Assembly (NCBI RefSeq): GCF_042677865.1
Contig: NZ_JBHUDD010000047.1
Coordinates: 23,851-87,850 of the forward strand
DNA from: Lutimaribacter salitolerans
GTDB lineage: Bacteria > Pseudomonadota > Alphaproteobacteria > Rhodobacterales > Rhodobacteraceae
Direction: 5' to 3'
DNA length: 64,000 nucleotides
Shown here: piece after piece, positions 10,436 through 19,116 of the stretch
How positions within the stretch are numbered: position 1 is the stretch's first letter
How the letters are laid out: each line of letters opens with the position of its first letter
Made by a program: the position numbers and the translations under genes
Notes under the pieces: model-generated
What the model was told of the DNA's origin: nothing
Databases searched by the model: none
Seen by the model: the letters and a program-made list of their open reading frames with translations, nothing else

Positions 10436-11739
10436 GCGACGCAAGGAAACGCTTTTCCACAAGCGGGCCGATGACGCTGGGCCTGATCACCTTGCTTGTG
10501 CTGGTCGGCGGGTTTGGCGGCTGGGCCGCCCTGACCAATATCTCAGGCGCGATCATCGCGGGCGGACGGATCGAGGTGGATCAGAACCGGCAGGTCGTGC
10601 AGCACCCCGATGGCGGTGTGGTCGGCGAGATCATGGTTGAGGAAGGCGACACCATCGAACTGGATCAGATCCTGATCCGGCTGGACGGTTCGCGGATGCG
10701 ATCGGAACTGGCCATCATCGAAGGGCAGTTGTTTGAAATCCTGGCCCGCCGTGCCCGGCTGGAGGCCGAGCGTGACAGCGCCGAAAGCCTGACATTCGAT
10801 CCTTTGCTGACCGAGGCGATGGCATGGCGGGTCGAAGTGCAAAGCCTGATGGACGGGCAGCAGCGCCTGTTCGAGGCGCGTGGCGAATCGATCGCGCAGG
10901 AGGTCGACCAGTTGCAAAAGCGCCGGGGCCAGATCGGCAACCAGGTCGAGGGCATCGAGGCGCAGCGCGTGGCGCTGACCCAGCAACTGGCGTTGATCGA
11001 GCGCGAACTGACCGATCAGCAATCGCTGCTGGATCGCGGGCTGGCGCAGGCCAGCCGCGTGCTGGCGCTGCAACGCGAACAGGCCCGGCTGAGCGGTCAG
11101 GTGGGCGAGTTGGCGGCGCAGAAGGCGCAGGCCGAGGGGCGGATCACCGAGATCGATATCGAGGTGATCAAGCTGTCGACCCGGCGGCGCGAAGAGGCGA
11201 TCACCCGGCTGCGTGATTTGCAGTTCAACGAGCTGGAGCTGAAGGAGCAGCGCCGCGCCTTGATCGAGCGGCTGGAACGGATGGACATCCGCGCGCCTGT
11301 CAGCGGCGTGGTCTATGGCCTGCAGGTGTTCACGCCGCGATCCGTGGTGCGGCCGGCCGATCCGGTGATGTATATCGTGCCGCAGGATCGCCCGCTGGTG
11401 ATTGCCGCGCGGGTCGATCCGACGAACATCGACCAGATCAGTGTCGGGCAGGAGGTGTCCTTGCGGTTTTCCGCGCTGGATCAGCGCACGACGCCGGAAC
11501 TGTTCGGGACGGTGAACCTGATCTCGGCGGATGCGTTCACGGACGAGAACCAGGGTATTTCCTATTATCGCGCCGAGATCATCCTGAGCGAGGGCGAGCA
11601 GGCCAAGCTGCCCGAAGGCGTGACCCTGATCCCCGGCATGCCGGTGGAGGCGTTCATCCGCACCGCCGACCGCACGCCGATCGCCTATCTGGTCAAGCCG
11701 TTCACGGATTATTTTGCCAAGGCGTTCCGCGAAGGGTGA
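10432..11739 (+). CDS. HlyD-family adaptor of type I secretion (PrtE type)
   Basis: Membrane fusion protein of 435 residues that bridges the ABC transporter to an outer-membrane channel. It has a short cytoplasmic start, one membrane segment (about 14-36) and a lipoyl half (GGRIEVDQNRQVVQHPDGG). A long Gln/Glu/Arg-rich coiled coil follows (about 95-285), then a second lipoyl half (MDIRAPVSGVVYGLQVFT) and a beta-barrel C-terminal domain. The start at ATG 10432 shares ATGA with the preceding stop; the longer frame upstream is a shadow of the ABC gene. Confidence 0.92.
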   Translation: MSDARKRFSTSGPMTLGLITLLVLVGGFGGWAALTNISGAIIAGGRIEVDQNRQVVQHPDGGVVGEIMVEEGDTIELDQILIRLDGSRMRSELAIIEGQLFEILARRARLEAERDSAESLTFDPLLTEAMAWRVEVQSLMDGQQRLFEARGESIAQEVDQLQKRRGQIGNQVEGIEAQRVALTQQLALIERELTDQQSLLDRGLAQASRVLALQREQARLSGQVGELAAQKAQAEGRITEIDIEVIKLSTRRREEAITRLRDLQFNELELKEQRRALIERLERMDIRAPVSGVVYGLQVFTPRSVVRPADPVMYIVPQDRPLVIAARVDPTNIDQISVGQEVSLRFSALDQRTTPELFGTVNLISADAFTDENQGISYYRAEIILSEGEQAKLPEGVTLIPGMPVEAFIRTADRTPIAYLVKPFTDYFAKAFREG

Positions 11740-11823
11740 CGAAGCGTCCTGTGGCGGTTTCATGGGTCGCAAGGCCGGAGCCCCAGCCGCAGGGCGGGCC
11801 CGGAATCGACGGCGGGGGTTTGA

Positions 11824-11838
11824 CCGTGCGTTGCACGG
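11824..11838 (+). other. Short hairpin next to ambiguous base 11840
   Basis: CCGTGC-GTT-GCACGG is followed by one C and then N. It lies 84 bp beyond the secretion operon and may be part of its terminator, but no clear T-run is visible around the unresolved base. The remaining 11740-11908 shows no gene. Confidence 0.35.
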
Positions 11839-11908
11839 CNATTTCGCGGTTTTCAAGCCAGCACGGGGCGGCTAGCGTGCGCGCGACGCCATCAACAGGA
11901 GAGCCGCC

Positions 11909-12370
11909 ATGAGCCTTATCGAATCCCGCCTTGCCGAGCTGGGTGTGACCCTGCCCGATGCGCCTGCGCCAGCGGCGAATTACGTTCCCTATGTGGTGAC
12001 CGGGAACACGGTTTACGTTTCGGGCCAGATCTCGATGCAGGACGGGGCGCTGATCACCGGCAAGCTGGGCGAGGGCATGACGACCGAGGCGGGGGCGGCT
12101 GCGGCGAAAACCTGTGCGATCTCGCTGCTGGCGCAGCTGCGCGCGGCCTGTGGAGGTGACATCGACCGGCTGGTGCGGGTGGTCAAGCTGGTGGGGTTTG
12201 TCAACTCGACTCCCGATTTCACCGAACAGCCCAAGGTGATCAACGGCGCGTCCGATTTTCTGGTCGCGGCGCTGGGTGACAAGGGGCGGCACGCGCGCTC
12301 GGCCGTGTCGGCGGCATCGCTGCCGCTGGGTGTGGCGGTCGAGATCGAGGCGATTTTCGAGATCGCATGA
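11909..12370 (+). CDS. RidA family protein
   Basis: Small cytosolic enzyme of 153 residues in the YjgF/YER057c/UK114 family. RidA members hydrolyse reactive enamine/imine intermediates from PLP enzymes. It has VSGQISMQDGALITGKLGE near residues 38-55 and a conserved tail LPLGVAVEIEAIFEIA. The canonical catalytic Arg region near residue 105 is not a textbook RidA match, so it belongs to a RidA-like subgroup. It has a good ribosome-binding site (AACAGGAGAGCC). Its stop overlaps the GDPD start by ATGA, hinting at co-expression. Confidence 0.9.
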   Translation: MSLIESRLAELGVTLPDAPAPAANYVPYVVTGNTVYVSGQISMQDGALITGKLGEGMTTEAGAAAAKTCAISLLAQLRAACGGDIDRLVRVVKLVGFVNSTPDFTEQPKVINGASDFLVAALGDKGRHARSAVSAASLPLGVAVEIEAIFEIA

Positions 12371-13131
12371 TGTTGCCCCCCAGCTTTCTGCGCGCGCCCA
12401 TCGCCCATCGCGCTCTGCATGACATCGGCGCGGGACGGGCCGAGAACAGCCCAAGCGCCATCGCCGCGGCGGTGGATGCGGGTTACGGCATCGAGATCGA
12501 TGTGCAACTGTCACGCGATGGCCGCGCGATGGTGTTTCACGACTATGATCTTGGCCGCCTGACCGGGCAGGCAGGCGCGATCCAGCAGCGCGACGCGGCG
12601 GACCTGATGACGCTGCCGCTGCTGGGCACGTCCGATACGATCCCCAGCCTGCGTCAGGTGCTGGACATGGTGGCCGGGCAGGTGCCGCTGCTGGTCGAGA
12701 TCAAGGATCAGGATGGCGGCCTGGGCCCCGCCGTCGGGCGGTTGGAGCAGGCGGTGGCCGACGACCTGCGCGGCTATGCCGGGGAACTGGCGGTGATGTC
12801 GTTCAACCCGAACGCGGTGCGCGTGTTCGGCGGCATGGCCCCGGATGTGCCACGCGGGCTGACGACCTGCGGGTTCGACGATGCCGATTGGGGGCTGGTG
12901 CCCAAGGCGCGGTTGCGCCGGCTGGTCGGGATACCGGACATGGCGGCAAGTGGCGCGTGCTTCATCAGCCATCACTGGGCCGATCTGGCGCGCCCGCGGG
13001 TGGCCGAGCTGAAGGCGCGGGGAGTGCCGGTGCTGTCATGGACCATCCGAAGCGCGCAGGACGAGGCGCAGGCGCGGCTGGTGGCCGACAACATCACCTT
13101 TGAAGGATATGCGCCTGAGATCCCTGCTTGA
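12367..13131 (+). CDS. Glycerophosphodiester phosphodiesterase
   Basis: GDPD-family TIM-barrel enzyme of 254 residues that cleaves glycerophosphodiesters to sn-glycerol 3-phosphate and an alcohol. Visible hallmarks are IAHRALHD with the first catalytic His, ENSPSAIAAAVDAGYGIEIDVQLSRDG with the metal-binding Glu/Asp, and VFHDYDLGRLT with the second His. No signal peptide is evident, so it is probably cytosolic like UgpQ. Start ATG 12367 overlaps the RidA stop, and a second ATG follows immediately. Confidence 0.92.
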   Translation: MMLPPSFLRAPIAHRALHDIGAGRAENSPSAIAAAVDAGYGIEIDVQLSRDGRAMVFHDYDLGRLTGQAGAIQQRDAADLMTLPLLGTSDTIPSLRQVLDMVAGQVPLLVEIKDQDGGLGPAVGRLEQAVADDLRGYAGELAVMSFNPNAVRVFGGMAPDVPRGLTTCGFDDADWGLVPKARLRRLVGIPDMAASGACFISHHWADLARPRVAELKARGVPVLSWTIRSAQDEAQARLVADNITFEGYAPEIPA

Positions 13132-13144
13132 AGGGGTGCGGCCG

Positions 13145-13174
13145 TGCTCCAGATACTTGCCGAGGCAAAGGATG
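13145..13174 (+). repeat. Degenerate Rhodobacterales-type intergenic element, copy 3
   Basis: GCTCCAGATACTTGCCGAGG followed by CAAAGGATGG. It matches the shape of the elements at 2771 and 42561 and is the most diverged of the three. It sits in the 51-bp gap between two genes, and its purine-rich end may serve as the ribosome-binding site of the gene starting at 13183. Confidence 0.35.
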
Positions 13175-13182
13175 GCGCGGAT

Positions 13183-14370
13183 ATGAGCGAAACGCAGGTC
13201 GAGATCGAGATAGTGCAAAGCCTGGCGTCGGTGGATCCCGCCGACTGGGATGCCTGTGCCTGCCCCGAGGCGGCGCAGGGCGGCAGGGCCGAGGACCCGT
13301 TCACCACCTATCGGTTCCTGCGGGCGCTTGAGGACAGCGGCTCGGTCGGGGCGGGCAGCGGCTGGGCCCCGCATTACCTGCTGGCGCGGGCCGAGGGGCA
13401 GGTGATCGCCTGTGCGCCGCTCTATCTGAAATCGCACAGCCAGGGCGAGTACATCTTTGACCACTCCTGGGCGCATGCCTATGAGCGGGCGGGCGGGCGC
13501 TATTACCCCAAGTTCCAGATCGCGGCCCCCTTCACGCCTGCCACGGGTCGGCGGTTTCTGACCCGCCCGGGGTTGGAGCAGGCGGGCATGGCGGCGCTGG
13601 TGCAGGGCGCGGTCGAGATTGCGGCCAACAACGGGATCAGCTCGATCCATGCCACGTTCTGCACCGCGCCCGAGGCCGAGGCGGGGCGGGCACTGGGCCT
13701 GATGCACCGGCTGGGCAGCCAGTATCATTGGGAGAACCTGACCTATCAGGGGTTTGATGATTTTCTGGCGGCGCTGTCGTCGCGCAAGCGCAAGACGATC
13801 CGCAAGGAACGCGCCCGCGCGCAGGCCTTTGGTGGCGAGATCGTGCAACTGACCGGCGATGCGATCCAACCCGCGCATTGGGAGGCGTTCTGGGAGTTCT
13901 ATCAGGACACCGGGGCGCGCAAATGGGGGCGGCCCTATCTGACGCGCGCGTTTTTCGACCTTGTCCAAGAGGGGATGCGCGATGATGTGCTGCTGGTGCT
14001 GGCGATGCGGGAAGGCCAGCCGGTGGCGGGGGCGCTGAACTTCATCGGAAGAACGGCGCTTTTTGGCCGGTACTGGGGCTGTGTCGAGGATCACCCCTGC
14101 CTGCATTTCGAATGCTGTTATTATCAGGCGATGGATTATGCGATTGCGCAGGGTCTGGGCCGGGTCGAGGCCGGGGCGCAGGGCGAGCACAAGATCGCGC
14201 GCGGATACCTGCCGCGTCACGTGCATTCGCTGCACTGGATCGGCGATCCGGGGTTCGCCCGGGCGGTCAAGCAGTTCCTGCGCGCCGAGCGGGATGCCGT
14301 GGATCAGGAGGTCGAGATCCTGACGGATTACGGCCCGTTTCGAAAAACCGAAGAGAAGGAACAGGAATGA
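13183..14370 (+). CDS. FemAB/GNAT-like protein (DUF482 family)
   Basis: Protein of about 395 residues in the peptidogalycan/FemAB-related acyltransferase family (PF04339, DUF482). Recognisable stretches are YIFDHSWAHAYERAGGRYYPKFQIAAPFTPATG and SRKRKTIRKERARA, then a GNAT-like second half with GALNFIGRTALFGRYWG. The biological substrate is unknown. Start ATG 13183 is chosen over the upstream frame because the first 13 codons fall in the intergenic repeat. The stop overlaps the next start by ATGA. Confidence 0.85.
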   Translation: MSETQVEIEIVQSLASVDPADWDACACPEAAQGGRAEDPFTTYRFLRALEDSGSVGAGSGWAPHYLLARAEGQVIACAPLYLKSHSQGEYIFDHSWAHAYERAGGRYYPKFQIAAPFTPATGRRFLTRPGLEQAGMAALVQGAVEIAANNGISSIHATFCTAPEAEAGRALGLMHRLGSQYHWENLTYQGFDDFLAALSSRKRKTIRKERARAQAFGGEIVQLTGDAIQPAHWEAFWEFYQDTGARKWGRPYLTRAFFDLVQEGMRDDVLLVLAMREGQPVAGALNFIGRTALFGRYWGCVEDHPCLHFECCYYQAMDYAIAQGLGRVEAGAQGEHKIARGYLPRHVHSLHWIGDPGFARAVKQFLRAERDAVDQEVEILTDYGPFRKTEEKEQE

Positions 14371-14666
14371 CCGACAAGCTGAGCGATACCGGGCGCAAGA
14401 CGATGCTGGAGCCGTTGCTCGCCACCGGCTGGGAACTGGACGAGGGGCGCGATGCGATTGCCAAGACGTTCGTCTTTGACGATTTCGTCGGGGCCTTCGG
14501 GTTCATGACCCGTGCGGCGCTGTGGGCGGAAAAGTGGGATCACCACCCGGAATGGTCGAATGTCTACAAGACGGTCAAGGTTGTGCTGACCACGCATGAC
14601 GTGGACGGCCTGTCGGCACTGGACGTCAAGCTGGCGCGCAAGATGGACCAGATCGCGGGGGCGTGA
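14367..14666 (+). CDS. 4a-hydroxytetrahydrobiopterin dehydratase
   Basis: Pterin-4a-carbinolamine dehydratase (PCD/PhhB/DCoH family) of 99 residues. The signature EKWDHHPEWSNVYKTVKV at residues 51-68 contains the catalytic His pair. It regenerates the pterin cofactor after aromatic amino acid hydroxylases. No phenylalanine hydroxylase gene is nearby, so it may act with a partner elsewhere or in pterin repair. It is coupled to the preceding gene by an ATGA overlap and ends at a GC hairpin. Confidence 0.93.
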   Translation: MTDKLSDTGRKTMLEPLLATGWELDEGRDAIAKTFVFDDFVGAFGFMTRAALWAEKWDHHPEWSNVYKTVKVVLTTHDVDGLSALDVKLARKMDQIAGA

Positions 14667-14672
14667 CGGTTT

Positions 14673-14697
14673 CGGGGGGGCACCTGCCCCCCGTTTG
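14673..14697. terminator. GC hairpin between convergent genes
   Basis: GGGGGGCA (14675-14682) opposite TGCCCCCC (14685-14692), with GTTT after it on the plus strand. The T-run is weak. It lies between the stops of the dehydratase and acetoacetyl-CoA synthetase genes and may serve both strands. Confidence 0.55.
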
Positions 14698-14703
14698 CGC
14701 CGG

Positions 14704-16674
14704 TCAGTCGGGTTCGTGCAGGTAGGCACGGGCATAGGCGTCGTACCACTCCAGACAGGCGGGGTTGGCCATGGCATCGGCGGTGGCGACCTTGGCCATC
14801 GGGTGCCCCAGCAGGCGTTTCTTGATCGGCACCTCAAGCTTTTTGCCGGTCAGGGTATAGGGGATGTCAGGCGCCGGTTCGATCCGGTCGGGCACGTGGC
14901 GTGGCGAGGCGCGGGATTTCAGATCGGCGATGATGCCGGCGCGCAGGTCGTCTGTCAGGGTCTCGCCTTCGGCCAGTTTCACGAACAGGATCATGCAGCT
15001 TTCGCGGCCCAGATATTCCAGATCGACCACAAGGCTGTCGGCCACGGCTTCGCGGTCCTCGACCACGCGGTAGATGTCGGCGGTGCCCATGCGGATGCCG
15101 TGGCGGTTGATGGTGGCGTCGGACCGGCCATAGATGATCGCGCCGCCATGGGCCGAGATCCTGATCCAGTCGCCGTGCCGCCAGACGCCCGGATAGTGTT
15201 CGAAATAGCTGGATCTGTAGCGTTTGTCGCCTTCGTCGCCCCAGAAATACAGCGGCATCGAGGGCATGGGAACGGTGCAGACAAGCTCGCCCACGTCGTC
15301 GATCACGGGGGAGCCGGTGTCGTCGAACGCCTGCACGGCGGCCCCCAGCGCGCGGCATTGCATTTCGCCAGCGTGCACGGGCATCATCGGGTTGCCGGCC
15401 AGGAACGCCCCGGCGAAATCGGTGCCGCCGGCGATGGGGGCCAGCCAGATATGCTCGCCCAGTTCGCTCCAGATCCACTCGTACGCCTCGGGTGGCAGTG
15501 GCGATCCGGTCGAGCCTATGGCGCGCAGCGTGGACAGATCGGCCAGATCGCGTGGTTTCAGCCCCGATTTCATGCAGCCGATGAAATACGCCGCCCCCGC
15601 GCCAAAGGACGTGGTGCCGGTGCGGTCGATGAAGCGCCACAACCGGCCCGGGTCGGGGTGGTTGGGGTTGCCCTCGGCCAATGCAATCGTCGCCCCGGTC
15701 AGCAGCCCGCCCACCTGCGCGTTCCACATGATCCAGCCGGTCGAGGTGAACCAGCTGAAGGTGTCGGCAGGGGTCAGGTTGCCGTGCAGCCCCTGCAGCA
15801 CCAGATGCTCCAGCACGATGCCGCCGTGCCCGTGCACGATGGGCTTGGGGCTGCCGGTGGTGCCCGAGGAATAGACAACCCAGAGCGGATGATCGAAGGG
15901 CAGGTCGACCGGATCGGGTGCTCCGGGCGTGGCCAGCAGATCGGCCCAGTCGTGCCGGGTGGTGTGGCGCGGATCGATCCCGGTGCCCGCGTCCAGCGTG
16001 ATCCAGTGGGCCAGCGTGGGCAGCCCGTCGATCAGCGCCTGCACCTGATCGGCGCGGTCGCGATACTTGCCGGTGAAATCATAACCGGTGATGGTGAATA
16101 TCGCCTTCGGCTCGATCTGGTCGAACCGTTCCAGCACGGTGGGTGCGCCCATGTCGGGGGCACAGAGCGACCAGGTGGCCCCGATGCTCGCGCAGGCCAG
16201 AAAGGCGATGATCGTGTCGGGCGTGTTGGGCAGGTAACCCACGACCCGGTCGCCGGTTTCGATGCCCATGGCGCGCAGCGACGCGGCCAGCGCGCCCACG
16301 CGCGCGGCCAGATCGTCCCACGTCAGGGTGGTCAGGGTGCCATCCTCGGCCTCGTGATGGATCGCCGGGTGGCCGGGGCGGACGTGGCGCAGCACCTGAT
16401 CGACATAGTTCAGACGCGCCCCCGGGAACCAGACCGCGCCGGGCATGACCGGGTTATCCAGAACCGTGTCGAACGGGGTGGGCGAGGTCAGGCCGTGATA
16501 GTCCCAGATCGAGCGCCAGAAGGCATCGGGCTGGTCGATCGACCACTGCCACAGCGTATCGTAGTCTTGGAAATCCAGCCCGTGTTCGTCGGCCAGCCAC
16601 CGCATGTAGGCGGCCATGGTGCTGGATGCGGCGAACGCGGCCGATGGTGTCCAGATACCGTTTTGCACTGTCAT
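14704..16674 (-). CDS. Acetoacetate-CoA ligase
   Basis: Acyl-activating enzyme of 656 residues that converts acetoacetate, ATP and CoA to acetoacetyl-CoA. This links ketone bodies and polyhydroxybutyrate breakdown to central metabolism. The AMP-binding motif YSSGTTGSPKPIVHGHGG (about 270-287) and GRSDATINRHGIRMGTADIYR in the C-terminal lid are present. The N-terminal region (LWQWSIDQPDAFWRSIWDYHG) and total length match acetoacetyl-CoA synthetase rather than acetyl-CoA synthetase. It is apparently monocistronic, between two hairpin-bearing spacers. Confidence 0.93.
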   Translation of the reverse strand: MTVQNGIWTPSAAFAASSTMAAYMRWLADEHGLDFQDYDTLWQWSIDQPDAFWRSIWDYHGLTSPTPFDTVLDNPVMPGAVWFPGARLNYVDQVLRHVRPGHPAIHHEAEDGTLTTLTWDDLAARVGALAASLRAMGIETGDRVVGYLPNTPDTIIAFLACASIGATWSLCAPDMGAPTVLERFDQIEPKAIFTITGYDFTGKYRDRADQVQALIDGLPTLAHWITLDAGTGIDPRHTTRHDWADLLATPGAPDPVDLPFDHPLWVVYSSGTTGSPKPIVHGHGGIVLEHLVLQGLHGNLTPADTFSWFTSTGWIMWNAQVGGLLTGATIALAEGNPNHPDPGRLWRFIDRTGTTSFGAGAAYFIGCMKSGLKPRDLADLSTLRAIGSTGSPLPPEAYEWIWSELGEHIWLAPIAGGTDFAGAFLAGNPMMPVHAGEMQCRALGAAVQAFDDTGSPVIDDVGELVCTVPMPSMPLYFWGDEGDKRYRSSYFEHYPGVWRHGDWIRISAHGGAIIYGRSDATINRHGIRMGTADIYRVVEDREAVADSLVVDLEYLGRESCMILFVKLAEGETLTDDLRAGIIADLKSRASPRHVPDRIEPAPDIPYTLTGKKLEVPIKKRLLGHPMAKVATADAMANPACLEWYDAYARAYLHEPD

Positions 16675-16702
16675 TCTTCATGCCCTCCCGTGTTGGGCGG
16701 CA

Positions 16703-16731
16703 TGGTTTGCGGGGGCGGCGCCGGGTGTCAA
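16703..16731 (-). promoter_or_regulatory. Possible promoter of the acetoacetate-CoA ligase gene
   Basis: On the minus strand a perfect TTGACA (16731-16726) is followed 17 nt later by AAACCA. The -35 box is exact and the -10 box is poor, a common picture in alphaproteobacteria. It ends about 29 bp upstream of the start codon. Confidence 0.35.
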
Positions 16732-16755
16732 GCCCGCCCGCCCCCGCGGCGCGAT

Positions 16756-17244
16756 TTACATCGACGCCAGCAGGCCTTCGCCGCCCGAGGTTTCGCAGGC
16801 ACCGGGATTTTCCTCGGTGTTCAGAACCTTGACCACGCCATCCTCGACCAGCATCGCGTAACGCTTGGAGCGGGCCACCAGACCGGCGGGGGGAGCATCG
16901 AAATCCATGCCGATGGATTTGGTAAAGTCGCTTGAGGCATCGCCCAGCATGGTGATCCCGGCGTCCGTCGCGCCGGTGGCCTGACCCCAGGCCCCCATCA
17001 CGAAGGGATCGTTGACCGAGATGCAGATGATCTCGTCCACGCCCTTTTCGGCAAACTGGTCCTTGGTGCGGATGAAGCTGGGCACATGGGCCGAATGGCA
17101 GGTCGGGGTAAAGGCACCGGGCACGGCAAAGATCGCGACCTTGCGGCCTGCCAGCTTGTCGGCCAGTTGCACCTGTTGCGGGCCGTCGGCGCCCATCTGG
17201 GTCAGCGTTGCGTCGGGCAGCTTGTCACCTGTTGAAATGGTCAT
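16756..17244 (-). CDS. Prx5-type peroxiredoxin
   Basis: Thiol peroxidase of 162 residues. The peroxidatic Cys49 is in VPGAFTPTCHSAHVPSF, the motif of the Prx5/AhpC-TSA redoxin branch. A second cysteine near the C-terminus (NPGACETSGGE) is a candidate resolving residue. It would reduce hydroperoxides with glutathione/glutaredoxin or thioredoxin. It reads divergently from the FAD oxidoreductase at 17342, with about 97 bp between starts. Confidence 0.93.
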   Translation of the reverse strand: MTISTGDKLPDATLTQMGADGPQQVQLADKLAGRKVAIFAVPGAFTPTCHSAHVPSFIRTKDQFAEKGVDEIICISVNDPFVMGAWGQATGATDAGITMLGDASSDFTKSIGMDFDAPPAGLVARSKRYAMLVEDGVVKVLNTEENPGACETSGGEGLLASM

Positions 17245-17341
17245 CGAGTGTCCTTTTGTCCGGGTTTGCGTTTTCCATGGTGCAGGATATAGAATTTCTG
17301 CGCGGGCAAGACCAACGGATTTCTTTGCAGGAGGGCAGGCG

Positions 17342-18553
17342 ATGACACATGTAGTCGTGGTGGGGGCAGGGCAGGCGGGTGCGTCGTTGGTGGCGCGGCT
17401 GCGCAGTCAGGGCTTTGACGGGCGGATCACCCTGATCGGCGAAGAGGCGGCCCCGCCCTACCAGCGCCCGCCGCTGTCCAAGAAATACCTGCTGGGCGAG
17501 ATGGAGCTGGAGCGGCTGTATCTGCGGCCTGAAAGCTATTACTCGGAGAACGGGATCGACCTGCATCTGAACGAGGTGGTCAATGCCATCGACCGCGCCG
17601 ACAAGGTGGTGATCGCGGGGGGGCACCGGCTGAATTATGACCATCTGGTGCTGACCACAGGGTCGGTGCCGCGCCGGTTGCCGCCTGCGGTGGGCGGCAT
17701 GTTGCAGGGCGTTTATACCGTGCGCGACCTGCGCGATGTGGACAGCATGGCGGGCGCGTTCCGGCCGGGCGCGCGGGTGCTGATCGTCGGTGGCGGCTAC
17801 ATCGGGCTCGAGGCGGCGGCGGTGGCGTCCAGCAAGGGCCTTCAGGTGGTGCTGGTCGAGATGGCAGACCGCATCCTGCAACGGGTGGCCGCGCCGGAAA
17901 CCAGCGGCTATTTCCGCGATCTGCACCGCGCGCATGGCGTGGACATCCGCGAGGGCGTGGGGCTGAGCACGCTTTTGGGCGAGGGGCATGTCACCGGCGC
18001 GCGGCTGACCGATGGCAGCGAGCTGCCGGTGGATTTCGTGATCGTGGGCGTTGGCATCACCCCCGCCACCGAACTGGCCGAGGCGGCGGGGCTGGAGATC
18101 GACAACGGCATCGCGGCGGATGCGCAGGGGCGCACCAGCGACCCGTCGATCTGGACTGCGGGCGATTGCGCCAGCTTTCCCCATGAGGCGGGGCGGCTGC
18201 GGCTGGAATCGGTGCCCAATGCCATCGACATGGCGGAATGTGTCGCCGACAACATCATGGGCGCAGGCAAGACCTATGTGCCGCAGCCCTGGTTCTGGTC
18301 GGATCAGTATGACGTCAAGTTGCAGATCGCGGGGCTGAACGCGGGCTATGACCGGGTGGTCACACGGGCGGGCGACAAGCCGGGCAGCGTGTCGTTCTGG
18401 TATTTTGCCGGTGACCGGCTGCTGGCGGTGGACGCGGCCAACGATCCCCGTGCCTATATGGTGGGCAAGCGTCAGATCGACAGCGGCAAGACCGCCGATC
18501 CGGGGGCCATCGCGGACCCGGCGACCGAGCTTAAATCGTTGCTGCAAGCGTGA
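17342..18553 (+). CDS. FAD-dependent ferredoxin/rubredoxin-type reductase
   Basis: NAD(P)H:acceptor flavoprotein of 403 residues in the BenA/CamA/ThcD ferredoxin-reductase group. An N-terminal FAD fold (VVVVGAGQAGASL), a second dinucleotide fold VLIVGGGYIGLEAAAVA (about 148-164) and the FAD-binding IWTAGDCASFP are visible, plus the C-terminal SDQYDVKLQIAGL domain. The start follows AGGAGGG. No ferredoxin or monooxygenase neighbour is present, so the electron acceptor is unknown. The stop overlaps the rsmD GTG start. Confidence 0.9.
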   Translation: MTHVVVVGAGQAGASLVARLRSQGFDGRITLIGEEAAPPYQRPPLSKKYLLGEMELERLYLRPESYYSENGIDLHLNEVVNAIDRADKVVIAGGHRLNYDHLVLTTGSVPRRLPPAVGGMLQGVYTVRDLRDVDSMAGAFRPGARVLIVGGGYIGLEAAAVASSKGLQVVLVEMADRILQRVAAPETSGYFRDLHRAHGVDIREGVGLSTLLGEGHVTGARLTDGSELPVDFVIVGVGITPATELAEAAGLEIDNGIAADAQGRTSDPSIWTAGDCASFPHEAGRLRLESVPNAIDMAECVADNIMGAGKTYVPQPWFWSDQYDVKLQIAGLNAGYDRVVTRAGDKPGSVSFWYFAGDRLLAVDAANDPRAYMVGKRQIDSGKTADPGAIADPATELKSLLQA

Positions 18554-19116
18554 GGATCATCGCGGGCGAGTTTCGCGGCCGCGCGCTGGCCAGCCTGGGC
18601 AAGGGTGACGCGGCCGCGCATCTGCGCCCCACCACCGACCGCACGCGCGAAAGCCTGTTCTCGGTGCTGCAAGGCGGGCGCTTTGGTGACCCGATCACGG
18701 ACGCGCGCGTGCTGGACCTGTTTGCGGGCACAGGGGCGCTGGGCCTCGAGGCGCTGTCGCGTGGGGCCGATCATGTCACGTTCGTGGAAAACGGACGCAA
18801 GGCGCAGGCGCTGGTCAGTCGAAATATCGAGACTTTGCAAGTGGTTGATCGCAGCCGGCTGATCCGTCGCGATGCCACGCGGCTGGGGCGGAATGACGGT
18901 GCGCCCTTTGATCTGATCTTTCTGGACCCGCCCTATGGCAAGGGCATGGGCGAGCGCGCGCTGGAGGCTGCGCATGCCGGTGGATGGATAGGAAACACAG
19001 CGTTGATCGTGTGGGAGGAGGGTACAGACATTATTCTGCCCCATTGGTGCGTCAGAGAAGATATCCGACGGTATGGGGATACGGAAATTTCGCTGATGCG
19101 AGCTGCTGAAACATGA
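18550..19116 (+). CDS. rsmD: 16S rRNA (guanine966-N2)-methyltransferase
   Basis: RsmD-family SAM-dependent methyltransferase of 188 residues that modifies G966 of 16S rRNA. The N-terminus MRIIAGEFRGR and RPTTDRTRESLFSVL, SAM motif DLFAGTGALGLEALSRGA and catalytic FLDPPYGKG are all typical. It starts with GTG inside the preceding stop (GTGA) and ends over the next ATG. Its partner in many genomes, coaD, is not here. Confidence 0.94.
   Translation: MRIIAGEFRGRALASLGKGDAAAHLRPTTDRTRESLFSVLQGGRFGDPITDARVLDLFAGTGALGLEALSRGADHVTFVENGRKAQALVSRNIETLQVVDRSRLIRRDATRLGRNDGAPFDLIFLDPPYGKGMGERALEAAHAGGWIGNTALIVWEEGTDIILPHWCVREDIRRYGDTEISLMRAAET

Noticed and set aside
8528..10462. Upstream extension of the mlaA frame to 910 codons
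   Set aside because: The extension is antisense to the type I secretion ATPase; the lipoprotein signal places the real start near 8527.
14596..16935. Open frame of 779 codons on the plus strand
   Set aside because: Antisense shadow of the acetoacetate-CoA ligase gene with no recognisable protein motif.
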